Part shown: piece by piece, positions 53,555 to 63,406 of the stretch
Layout of the letters: each line of letters starts with the position of its first letter
How positions within the stretch are numbered: position 1 is the stretch's first letter
Assembly (NCBI GenBank): GCA_963971405.1
Contig: OZ020485.1
Location: 17,794,001-17,858,000, forward strand
DNA: 64,000 nucleotides
Direction of reading: 5' to 3'
Source: Psococerastis gibbosa
Taxonomy: Eukaryota > Arthropoda > Insecta > Psocodea > Psocidae
The notes under the pieces: model-generated
What the model saw: the letters and a program-made list of their open reading frames with translations, nothing else
Databases searched by the model: none
Told to the model about the DNA's origin: nothing
Program-made: the position numbers and the translations under genes

Positions 53555-53699
53555 TGTTGGTTATATTGTAGTATTATATGGTGTATATAACACTGACATT
53601 AAATTAACTTTGGTAGAAGACGTAACCTCCACGTAATGACAGAAATTAGAGGATGTAGAAAAAACGCCAAGCCCAGTTTTTCTATATTCTCTCATTTCG
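53555..53699 (+). mobile_element. Family Y element without tRNA-like core
   Basis: GAAATTAGAGGATGTAGAAA and TTTTTCTATATTCTCTCATTTCGG enclose only about 14 bases. The 5' flank (TATATAACACTGACATTAAA, ACTTTGGTAGAAGACGTAAC) is shared with copies at 19,850 and 62,010, so it belongs to the element. Confidence 0.6.
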
Positions 53700-53803
53700 G
53701 TGCAATGTTGCTGTTCGTAACCAATGTGTCGCGTAAGCCCTATTCGCAAAGGCGATTTCTACGCGGCGAATACGCTGGGGGATCCGTCATAGAAGCAAAT
53801 GGC

Positions 53804-53934
53804 TTGGTGGAAAAACAATCTAGACTACTTCAGAAGATTTCACTCGGCTCAGCAGACAGAAAGTTGGTAAAGAACTGGACAGTAAAACGGAGGATCGAGG
53901 TTCAATCGACACGAAAGAATTTTTTTTCCACCAA
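53804..53934. mobile_element. Second TTGGTG-type palindromic MITE
   Basis: Ends TTGGTGGAAAAA (53,804-53,815) and TTTTTCCACCAA (53,923-53,934). Internal TACTTCAGAAGATTTCACTC is shared with 5,773-5,792. Confidence 0.7.
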
Positions 53935-54137
53935 CCCTAATCCCTAATGGATACCGTACGCTCTCCTGGTGGGAAAACGCGGCAGTCAGGTACGTTGCTG
54001 ACCACAACACCTTAAATAGAGCAGTTATCAAGATAAGGCCTAAGACTTAAACCCGGGTTGGGTGGACCCAGACCAGTCGTGAACCACAACCTTTCAATTC
54101 ATAGTCTACTTCTCTAACAACAGGACAATTCCAGACT

Positions 54138-54438
54138 TAGTCGATATTCTCTCTCTCTGCCGGCCGCCATACCAAGTTGAATCCAGCGGACCAGAGCAGG
54201 TTCAAAGCTGCAGATAACTTGGTCGTGTGCACAGTGCCGGTAGGGAAACAAGGTAGGACTTGTCCTGGTCACCTCCGAACTAATCGTGTGACTTCACTGT
54301 GTTTCCCAAGAGGTTCGGAATCCAGTATAGTCAGGAGGTCCACTGTCCTATGGGCTGGCGTCGCTCTATGGGCGCAAATATGAGGCCTAAGTCGTTATTA
54401 ACCCGCCGAACACTACTACTACTACTAGCCGATATTCT
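54138..54438 (+). mobile_element. Family A retroposon, full length
   Basis: From CCGGCCGCCATACCAAGTTG (54,160) to (ACT)5. Flanked by TAGTCGATATTCT (54,138-54,150) and TAGCCGATATTCT (54,426-54,438), one mismatch in 13; a short CT run separates the left duplication from the body. Confidence 0.88.
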
Positions 54439-54620
54439 TCACTGTACCAAATGTCCGATTCGACAACTGCCCTGCAAATTCTTAGAGCTCCCCATAACTT
54501 ATACCTCCGGTATATATAAGGTATTTCCGTGTTATTAAGGTGCACAATAGCAGTATTTTGATTTCATTCATCTCTATTTTGATTGAATTTGTGGCATGTA
54601 CCTTACCCAAAATTATTAGA
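54439..54620. repeat. Dispersed repeat shared with 34,950-35,110
   Basis: CAAATGTCCGATTCGACAAC and GAATTTGTGGCATGTACC match the earlier copy. Confidence 0.5.
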
Positions 54621-55974
54621 TCCATTCATTTTTGTCGTTTTTCCCATGAATTTGATAATTCGATACATTTCTGCAACTTATCAGTTTCACGGAAAAAACG
54701 GCACGGTATCAATTTCTTTAGTCTGAAGTCAATTAATAAGCAGCAGAGAGCTGCCATTTTCGTAGAAATCCGACGCATCCCTTTTGTGACAATTCTTTAA
54801 ATCCCCTCCCCTCTTACTCTTATACCCCCTTCCCCTTATAAACACACGCCAACTTGCGTGTTTAGACTTTAAGGCACCCCCTTTGGCCCCTACACAACAC
54901 GATACGGTCGTTGACATTATGCAAAACTCCGCCCCCTACCCATAATTTTGGGGGGCCTAATTACTGTACCCATTTGAGGGTGAGCTGTTGAACCGGGAAG
55001 TAATGGCTACATCAGCTGTATAAGCTGCAGTCCTGCAGATATTAACACAGTCAGATTGCGATGGAAAGGCTTCTGTGACATGATTAGAAGCAAGATATGG
55101 CATGCGGAACCGGAACCTACCTTAGCATTCAAGAGAATGACGAAGATGAATGGAGGGGGAAGATGGAAATATTGCCTGCAAACCAATCGATAGATTACGA
55201 CTAAAGAAGAAGTCGGGGAAACTTTTACTGTGGAAGGTTCAATTTGAGCATATGGGCATGGGAATGGTGATATTGAAAGAGGGTGGGGCCATAGGCGGTT
55301 TCTCGGATTTTTTTAAATGTGAGCATAGGTCATGTTAAACAACGTTGGAAAGTTCCTTTAAAAGCTCTTTCATTTAGCGTGTTGATTTTGAGTCTGCAAC
55401 TTAACGTTTTCTTGCAATCGCCCGAAACGTTAGGCAGTTGCTGAGAAACCGGCCGGGGGGTTGATATTCCAATCCTAAAAAATTCCATCGAACTGTAACC
55501 GCTAAATCCAATGCTGACAGTCACATATCACTCTCTATGTAATTAACCTTTCACTGTGTGTACTCCATAACCCCCCGTCCCTCCTCGTCCCAAATAATAA
55601 TCCCCAAATATGAGAACATTGGCGTGCAGAATTTAATCAAAAGTCGACCATCCCAAAATACACCAGCAGTGTAAGCACTCCAGTAAAGTTGACTGGAAAA
55701 AAATTAATTTTCCATGAAATTTTACACAAAAACACACTGGACAAATGCCATCATACGTAGATAGCGCACCTTTTCCAATGTACTAAAACAAAATAAAAAT
55801 TGGATGCGATAGTAAAAAGGCGTGCCTTGGCAGAAAACCAGAATATTATGTTGAATGTAACATCATTAGATTACTTGCCGCCTGGTTATTTTATTAAGGG
55901 AGTTTCTTTTAGGATTCAAGACATATTATACCATCATGACGCCACGGCCAGACCTTCCCTGTTTCAATCAATGA
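54621..55974. other. Intronic DNA, no gene seen
   Basis: No recognisable frame or element. It ends at the array of decayed exon copies. Confidence 0.4.
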
Positions 55975-56205
55975 GCAGTCTATGGAGTTGATATTCTATG
56001 ATAGTACCCTACTATTAGGCACGACTGCACCCCAGAGTCCACCCCTTTATCAGTTTCAGCAGTAAATGGGTTGGTATTCTATAATAGTAAACCTACTATT
56101 TGGCGGTATCACTGGGCAGTGGGCTGGTAGTCTTTGTTGCACCTCAAAATGATATTTGACCTCATAGAGCGCATAAAGCAAGTCTGCACCCGAGTCAACC
56201 CCTAA
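55975..56205 (-). pseudogene. Two decayed copies of the Galpha-o exon 3' end and donor
   Basis: Plus-strand strings CAGTCTATGG.GTTGATATTC followed by a TACTATTTGGCGG-type donor boundary recur three times: near 55,980 and 56,060 (decayed) and 56,230 (functional). The middle copy at 56,089-56,205 keeps ACCTACTATTTGGCGG (a GTAGGT donor on the minus strand) and GAGCGCATAAAGCAAGTCTG against exon GAGCGCGCAAAGCACGCCTG, with an insertion of about 30 bases. The outermost copy, 56,008-56,052, is shorter. Not used exons. Confidence 0.8.
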
Positions 56206-56269
56206 TATCCCAGTCCTTATCTCAATTTCAGCAGTCTATGGCGTTGATATTCAATGATTTTACACTTAC

Positions 56270-56430
56270 TATTTGGCGGAATCATTGAGCTGGTACTCAT
56301 TAGAGCGCGCAAAGCACGCCTGCACCCCTGAGTCCGCCCATAACCTCTTCATGGCAGCGAGGAGTTCCTCCGAGAAGGGATCCGTGTCCTCCATGCGCTG
56401 CATCACATCTGCTACCATTTTCGCGTCCGT
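56270..56430 (-). CDS. Galphao: Galpha-o exon, helical domain
   Basis: A 161-nt exon encoding [40 protein letters not shown] and [13 protein letters not shown](Y). This is part of the all-helical domain that covers the nucleotide. Acceptor CTGTTTCAG|A, donor AAATA|GTAAGT at 56,269. Its last ~100 bases and donor are duplicated in the adjacent intron. Confidence 0.97.
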
Positions 56431-57947
56431 CTGAAACAGGAAGAAGAAGATAAGTCAAAAACACCAAGTACCAAAGTGCCTAAAGCTCTGAGCCGTGAGG
56501 TTGGCACGAGTTACAAGCTCACGGATGAAGGTAGAAATTGGAAGTAAGGCCCACCTAAACCAAATCCGCCAAACGGCCACCCGGACATCCGGAAAGCAGA
56601 CCTATCAAGGGGCGGCCAATGTCAAGTCAAGGGCTAGCGTCCTCTTAATTTTTTATGGATTTCATACAATAGTATAGACAATTCATACTGTATATTTTTG
56701 TAAATTTTTGAAGTTGGTCACTGAGATAGAGTGAATAGAATGTGTAGGAGATATTTTAACGGCGTGGTGGGTGTGTGTTTTGCACTAAAAATAAAGACTT
56801 TACTATCGAAATAAATTACCTATACGTAAACTGAAAGCCGCGATAAACCAAATACCCGGCTTCCTTAGTCCTTTCTTCTCTTTTTTTCACGACTAACTTC
56901 TTGGACAATTTTATTTTTATTTTATCACAGTAGTGATTTTATTTTAACGCTTCATCTTCTGCTTTACGGCATTCTGAATATACTGTACTTACTATACTGG
57001 TAAAAGTTAATAGCAGTGGTGTAATATTATTGCTTTCCTATTTATAAGTTAGTACTAGTATAAGGAATGCTTTCGATTTCGAGATTTCAGTGGATACACA
57101 TTTTTGAAGTCCCAGGAACCAAAAAATGTAGTTTTTTACGAAATGTCTGTTGGTCGGTAACTCGATTTGGGGCCAAACTACTCGATAGATAAGTTCATTT
57201 TGAGGGGTTTATACCAAAAAACTGTGTTTTTTTTTGTTTTTTTCTAAAAAAACGACTCCGATTTCTATTTCATGAGGAACCAATTTTACGACGTTTTATA
57301 ACTTCAGATATATTTTAGTTGCTAAATAGAGTAACATAACAGAACCGGAAGCTTTCCAAAGCAAGGTTTTGGTTTTTAATAAAAAATATTTTTTGAAGAT
57401 ATTTTGTATAGTATGAGCTCCAGTGCAAAAAAAGTGCATTGCATACAATACCATAAATAGTGTGAAGTATTATATTCTCGGCCTGCCCATTCTATGCTAT
57501 GCAATTGTCACATCGATCAATCCAGTGCATTAGGATATGGAAAATCTATAGGTAGCTGATATTTAACAACGGGGCATATACTCGAATTTACCATGGAACT
57601 ATTACGGTACCTATACCTATATCATACAAATTGATAAATAGAAATGCATGTACAGGTTCACACGTACCGGTTCTTTATTGTTGGGCTTTTCCGAACTTGT
57701 GTGGCCCGTTGAACCATGCCCATGCCGGTTTTAACTTTTCGGACATTATTGCTTTCCTATTATACGTGGTTTACAAGGTCAATTTCAAACCTGCGCCCCC
57801 TGTGAGGGTGGCACATCATAATATAGTGATTATAAAGTATTCAATAACGTTAGAGGGAGCATATCGGTGAGAATCTGCCCTACAACCTCTTTAGTAGAGC
57901 AAACTGAAATAATAATAAAAATTACTTTTTGTTCATTACTAAGCCAA
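56431..57947. other. Intronic DNA, no gene seen
   Basis: A minus-orientation piece of the GCCAAGTTTTATCAAAATCG-type repeat is at 57,080-57,260. Otherwise nothing supported. Confidence 0.4.
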
Positions 57948-58345
57948 CCTAGCGGAGTTAGGGCTATAAACATAAACCCCTCTCTTACACTCAAATAAGG
58001 ACCTGTAGACTAGTGGTACAGACTCCGACTTTCACCCGAAAGGTTGTTAGTTTGAGTCTCACACTGGCTACATTTTCTGGCCATGTTTCGGAGGGCATGT
58101 AAAGCAGACGGTCTCGGGTCATCTTAGTTGAGTGTAAGAGAGGGCTTTATAGCCCTAACTCCGCTAGGTTGGCTTAGTAATAGAGCGAAAAAAGTCAAGA
58201 TTTATTTATTTAAATAAGAAGGCCGGGACCGCCTGCTTTACATGCCCTCTGAAGCATAGCCAGAAAACTTAGCAAGTGTGGGACTCAAACCAACAACCTT
58301 TCGGGTGAAAGTCGGAGTCTATACCACTACTCTACATGTCCTGAC
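57948..58345. mobile_element. Cluster of three family Z SINE parts in alternating orientation
   Basis: A minus 3' tail (57,948-57,998), a full plus copy (57,999-58,195; A-box part GTAGACTAGTGGTACAGAC, B-box part GTTTGAGTCTC) and a minus copy (58,212-58,345; GTGTGGGACTCAAACC). The result is a palindrome-like block of about 400 bp. Confidence 0.75.
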
Positions 58346-58634
58346 TCCTGACTTAGCCAGTCTAGAGTTCTACATATGAGGGATGGGATATTCACTTCAC
58401 AAAATATTTATTTTCAAGTCAGGTGTCACCTGCCACGTTTCCTATGACCAGTCATTGAGTGGCAAGTGAAATAAATAAATAAATAAATAGTGGGAAGTGA
58501 ATGCCCCATATTTATCCTATATAGAACTCCATGCACCCTCACCGCGTCGTATTAGTCAGTTTTATCGCTAACCGTGGGGGCGAAATGCAGTTCGTGCTGC
58601 TACGCAATCATATCGACACGCCATTACAGCCGCC

Positions 58635-58760
58635 ACCTTGTCGCCCCTGCACCAATCGATCCAGTGCTGAGTAAGCTGCGAAAATGGGCGACAAGGTAGT
58701 CTAATCGGTTGTATGAATCCAAAGATCGCGAGTTCGATTTCCACCAGATCCAAAGTTTTC
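58635..58760 (+). repeat. tRNA-like sequence with adjacent inverted repeat
   Basis: Perfect 12-bp inverted repeat ACCTTGTCGCCC (58,635-58,646) and GGGCGACAAGGT (58,686-58,697), then GGTAGTCTAATCGGTTGTAT (A-box like) and GCGAGTTCGATTTCC (B-box like). Probably another tRNA-derived SINE with a palindromic head. Confidence 0.5.
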
Positions 58761-59266
58761 TATGGAGTACAATTTACATATTATTATCATAACTAACGAT
58801 TTTTTTCTTGTCACTCTCTTAATATTGGGGTACGCTTTTACGTAAGCACATAAGCCACGGGGCTTAATGTCCCCCGGCTAAGTATTACTGCCCCCCCTCC
58901 AGTTTTTCCTTAATGAAGAGTTAGAATCTTTAAATAGTAAACAAATTACTCTTGGTACACATATTTTTTCCATGATAAATAGGTGAGTGCTTGTGACCAT
59001 GTGATAGAAGTGAAATTTCAGCCATCCAAATCGGAAGAGGGCGTTAAGTGGCATTTTTAAAACCCTCAGATTTTATCATGGGTTACATGCCCCATCCCCC
59101 CCCCCCCCCCCCACATATACTTGAAAGGTACTAAGAAGGCTGTTGTAAGCGCACAGAAATAAAACCCCCTAAATTGAGCCTAAACGAGATTAAATGGTCC
59201 CGAGACATGAATTTTTGTTATTTTATATTTTAATGTTTGCCCTACAAACTATCAAGGGAATATCGA

Positions 59267-59492
59267 TCTAGTGAGTTTTAGTAGTAGTATGGTTGGACAC
59301 AGTCCCAGGCCACCGTGTGGGCCCATAGGACAGTGGACCTCCTGATTATAGTGGATTCCGAACCACTTGTGAAACACAGTGAAGCCACATGATTAGTTCG
59401 GAGGTGACCAGGACAAGTCCTACCATGTTTCCCTACCGGCACTGTGCACACAACCAAGTTATCTGCATCTTTGAACCTGCTCTAGTGAGTTT
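59267..59492 (-). mobile_element. Family A retroposon, 5'-truncated
   Basis: Body 59,279-59,480, lacking the CCGGCCGCC start; perfect target duplication TCTAGTGAGTTT at 59,267-59,278 and 59,481-59,492. Truncation with intact duplication fits target-primed reverse transcription. Confidence 0.88.
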
Positions 59493-59559
59493 GAATCACA
59501 CTAATAACGACTACAATTTGTGAAATTAAAAAAAAACTTTACTGTGAGCCGTTTTTTGT

Positions 59560-59690
59560 GAAATATTTTTTTTAGCTTAGTTTTTGAATATTGAGTTAGT
59601 CCAAAACAGAAAAGAAGATCCCGAGATATGATTTTTATGAACCTGCTTCCCGATTTTCATCAAAATCTATCGTGTAGTTTGCCCACAGTT
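59560..59690 (+). repeat. Dispersed repeat, second plus copy
   Basis: GATCCCGAGATATGATTTTT, ATGAACCTGC, GATTTTCATCAAAATC and GTAGTTTGCCC match 39,290-39,375. Confidence 0.6.
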
Positions 59691-61422
59691 TGAGTCACAC
59701 AAAAAGGATAGCAATTTGAAGACTCTTCCATATAAAGTCACGCTACAAAAACAATGAAACGGCTTTGTCGTGGAAATAAGCTTCCATATAGCGACTATAT
59801 CATATACGTACGATATGTGTACGACTATATCAGACGTAATTCTGAATCCGCCCTGAGTATTATGTAACTGACAGGCCTGCATAAGTTCTCGCAGCCGATT
59901 TCTTCATTGCTGAAGAAATGCTGAAGACGTGGGCAGTAAAATAATTATGGCCAACGTTTGGACTTTCAATTGACCGTGGTTAAGGAATTAGACGGTAGGT
60001 GTGCCGATGACACTGGAAAATTTGAGGTTAACTCGGCGGGGTCAGTGGAATCATTAAACTGTGCTGAGCTTTCACATCTAGGATAGGGCTATTCATACAG
60101 AAAAAAATAGATTACTCATGACTTCGTGGTATTTCATTATAATGAACAAACAAAAACAAAAGTGTTTTCAAAAAGCTTATTTTATAACTAGGGTTAGTAG
60201 AACCCAAATAACTGTTAAGAAATTAACTTGGTCAAAGAAACCCATTAGTGTTAGTATAAAACCCTGAGCACTTTCGGCAGTTGCCGTCTACAGAGGGAAA
60301 CCCACTAGCACAAGTTACACTTTATCAACGGTTTGAGACTCTCTCAACCCAAAAAGAAGATGCAAATGTGACGAGGAAACTTTAGTTTATACAGGACTGG
60401 GAGAGGAAGAGTACCTATTCTAATTAATAATTTGGAAAGCAGGTACGGGTTCAATCGGAACGGTTCTTAATTTTGAACCGTATGGTTTTTTATAATATAT
60501 GAAATCGTCTCCTTTGTAACTTTGTAATATTTACTAAGATATTTTAATTTAGAGTGGTTTCTGATAGACGGAGATAGTAGATAAATTAGCAAGATATAAT
60601 TAAGTGTACCTGGGTAGACATCCAACTGAGTACATTGCCATATACGAGCCAACTAGGGTAACTTTAAGTCATTTCACAAAAAGAGTATTTGTACCAATGG
60701 ATCCATTTTGATGAGATGAATTAAGTGAGCAACATGATCATCATCTACAATAGGTTTTCTAATGTTTTACTATTTCCATATAGAAGTTCCATATTTCTAA
60801 TGCGCAGTGGAAGGAGCGTACTGGTGAAACAACATTAAAACACGAAGTAAGGTCAGTTAAAAGCACTGCTGTATTTGTAGTATGCTGAAGGCTAACTGCT
60901 GTTGGAGTAAAAATGGCCATAAAGCCATGAGAAACGGCCAAACTTTGGGAATAACATGTCGAGTCGGGGGAATGTGTAATGGCAATGAATGTGCCTGGAG
61001 TGGGGGAATAGCTGCAAATTCTGCTGAAGCAAACTGCGGGGAGAATGAATGAGTCGATTACATTGAGCAAATCCACCGTCTCTCCGCCCCCCTTCACGGG
61101 GGTGGCTACGACGATCAATGGCAGTCAACAGTATTATGATTAATTTTAAAATACTAGCAACAGGATTTAGTAAAGTTGGAAGAAGACTGTCATGAAAATT
61201 GAAGGCTCCCAAGGCAAAATAGAAGTTGGAAGTCTTTCAGATGAAATGTTTTATCTTTTATTTCGCGGGGGTTTCCTTAATCTTAATGTTTTACGAAGAC
61301 AGCCTCAACTCGCTTATCAGACTGTTCCCTTTTTCCACCTATCAAAAGTGCGAACCGTGTTTAAGATGATGTGGAACGTAGAAAATTGGCACATAAAAAT
61401 CTACATTATATGATACATATAC
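59691..61422. other. Intronic DNA, no gene seen
   Basis: No supported feature. Short open frames here have no domain. Confidence 0.4.
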
Positions 61423-61600
61423 TTGTTGGTTCGAGTCCCACACTGGCTACATTTTCTGGCCATGCTTCGGAGGGCATGTAAAGCAGGCGGTCCCGGGCTT
61501 TCCAAGTTGAGTGTAAGAGAGGGCTTTATAGCCCTAACTCCGCTAGGTTGGCGTAGTAATAGAAACAAGAAAAAGTCCTTATACTTATTTATTTATTTAT
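61423..61600 (+). mobile_element. Family Z SINE, 5'-truncated
   Basis: Starts inside the B box (TTGGTTCGAGTCCCACACTG), then GGCCATGCTTCGGAGGGCAT, GGTCCCGGGC, TTGAGTGTAAGAGAGGGCTT and CTCCGCTAGGTTGGC, ending in (TTAT)n. The cleanest 3' body of the family. Confidence 0.78.
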
Positions 61601-61612
61601 ATACGTACATGT

Positions 61613-62018
61613 AACACTGACTACTGACTACTAGGGCTGAACTGCAGGCTACTAGTGGGGTCACAGGTGGCGGATAGTGAACGGCCATCAGATATGATGG
61701 TTAGCTGCGAATAAGATGAATAAGCAGTCCCCGACCAAGCAGTACCGAGTGGGGTCCGGTTAAAGATCCCCCACCTAGCTCCTTGGAGCTAGGGCATGGG
61801 CACCCTTTTGTCCATGGGAGAGAAAAAGCTCCCTAAAGGCGGAAGAATTCAACAGAGGAGTCAACGGCATAAGGATGCAGAAGGCAACGGGAAACCACTG
61901 CATTAAAGGTCCTTCGGGGCATCCCTTGTACAATCATCATGAGCGAAATTTTTTTCGCTCAAATGATCGCCAATCTTCAACGTTGAAGGGGCACGAGAAG
62001 AAGAAGAAGAACACTGAC
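61613..62018 (+). mobile_element. Retroposon with (AAG)n tail and 9-bp duplication
   Basis: Body 61,622-62,009 ends GAGAAGAAGAAGAAG; AACACTGAC flanks it at 61,613-61,621 and 62,010-62,018. Contains GAAGGCAACGGGAAACCACT and TTAAAGGTCCTTCGGGGCAT, and a hairpin GCGAAATTTTTTTCGC. The interior has no long frame. The target is itself a family Y element. Confidence 0.75.
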
Positions 62019-62165
62019 ATTTAACTAACTTTGGTTGAAGAGGTAACATCCTTTAGAGGGAATTGCACTTGTCGGGACTTGTGGTCCAGTGGTTATGACG
62101 ACGCCCAGGTTAGACATAGATCGTGGGTTCGAACCCTGCCAAGTCCACTTTTTTCTATATCCTCT
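62019..62165 (+). mobile_element. Family Y element with 72-nt tRNA-like core
   Basis: The core at 62,075-62,146 has a perfect 7-bp acceptor-like stem (GGACTTG with CAAGTCC), an A box GTGGTCCAGTGGTTA and a T-arm-like GTGGG-TTCGAAC-CCTGC. The anticodon arm does not fold well, so I do not call a tRNA gene. Followed by TTTTTTCTATATCCTCTAAT, the family's right end. Confidence 0.7.
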
Positions 62166-62565
62166 AATTTCCGTTCTATAAAAATCTGTTTTATTGAACT
62201 TATATTATTTATTTTAATCTTTCTTTAAATTTACTAAGCAAATTATTACAGAATTGGTCTATGCAAGTTGTAGAAAACTATTTCGTACGTTATATACAAA
62301 GGTGTTTTCAATGTTAGGCACAGCAGTACTTCCATGAAAGTTGATGGGAACTAAAATATAAAGTTCACATAAAATTAAATAATAATAATTATTTTATTAC
62401 ATATATATTATTATTATGAATTAATTATAATTAAATAATCTATAATATGATAAATAAAATATTGTTACACAACTTGAATAGATTAAATTTTTAATAACTC
62501 TCTTAGTAAATTAAATAAAACCATATTATGTATCGGATTTTGGGATACCAAATTTCTACGCTCTA
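62166..62565. mobile_element. Decayed copy of the 33,090 MITE
   Basis: GCAAGTTGTAGAAAACTATT and GTTGATGGGAACTAAAATAT recur as at 33,184 and 33,258, and the right end has TTTTGGGATACCAAATTTCT. AT-rich centre expanded. Confidence 0.55.
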
Positions 62566-63079
62566 AATCCTTTCAATGAAGTTTTCAATTACCAAAATCT
62601 AACGAATATGCAATTGTAATTGTGTGACATGTCAAGGAACAATAGTAACGAGCAGTTTTCACTGCAGAAAATAAATTGCGTGAAAGCAAACCATTACAAG
62701 TCTGCTGTCGACAGCCGATAGAGTTGAAATTGCCAACATGGCGTTCGTTATAAGCACGGCACGTCAGTAATAATAAAAGATGCAACATGTTATTACATAA
62801 AAGATACATAAGGTCACAACAATGCCCCTGACCCTCTGCACCTATTAGCAACCTGCTGGAGAACAAAAAAAACAAAACTAATAATGCAAGTTTTTGCGCG
62901 TAAATGGAGAAATATTAACGATGAGCTTGCAGTAAAAGTTTATAACTTGTCTAATAATTAAAACATGCAATCTCATTATTACTCAGTGCATGTAATATGG
63001 TAGAGAACTGGACCGTGCGCCGGAAGATAGAAGTTCGAAGCCCTGTCATTATTTGAAGCGATTTTTATGGCGGTATTGA
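62566..63079. other. Intronic DNA, no gene seen
   Basis: No supported feature. Confidence 0.4.
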
Positions 63080-63195
63080 ACCTAACCCAATGCCAACGAC
63101 CCCACGGATTTTCAGACATAATTGGTGTTGTTTCCGCATGCATTTTTGGCTACTGACTAACTCGTTAACTTCGATAGAAGAGGCATTAAAAGAAG
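63080..63195 (+). repeat. Dispersed repeat joined to a LINE-type (AAG)n end
   Basis: TGCCAACGACCCC and AGACATAATTGGTGTTGTTT, then CTTCGATAGAAGAGGCATTA and AAAGAAGAAG. It links the NNVR-core repeats (10,505; 17,615; 25,870) to the tail found at 25,780-25,815, suggesting one element. Confidence 0.55.
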
Positions 63196-63264
63196 AAGTC
63201 AGCATTAGGACCGGTGGTCTGCAGCTAGGACATGGAGATATATCCACCAATCAATGCGGCTTAC

Positions 63265-63406
63265 CTCACGTTCGTTGTTGCTGAAGGGGATACCAAGGTT
63301 AGGCATTGCCCTCAGAATTGCAACCAATGATTGAATGGTATTGCTGTACACAACCGGCCTGTACTGTTTGTAGTCCTCTGTGGTAAAACCGCTCTCGTGG
63401 ATAATT
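63265..63406 (-). CDS. Galphao: Galpha-o exon, start of helical domain
   Basis: A 142-nt exon encoding [40 protein letters not shown] and FSNNERE. One base of a Lys codon is carried from the previous exon. Matches residues 55-101 of Galpha-o. Acceptor TTTGTTTGCAG, donor GAG|GTAAGC at 63,264. Confidence 0.97.

Larger units (their letters stand above)
25420..63406 (-). other. Galphao: Galpha-o gene span (six 3' coding exons visible)
   Basis: Six exons on the minus strand join in frame to exactly 300 residues plus stop, matching residues 55-354 of a 354-residue Galpha-o. Introns, 5' to 3': 6.8, 17.8, 4.5, 6.7 and 1.2 kb. Exons for residues 1-54 (myristoylation site, P-loop) are not in the window; a search of 63,407-64,000 found none. 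Only one version of each 3' exon is seen, so the vertebrate-style alternative last exons are not evident. Confidence 0.95.

Noticed and set aside
62075-62146. A functional tRNA gene
   Set aside because: Acceptor and T arms look good, but the anticodon arm does not fold and the sequence is part of a repeated element.
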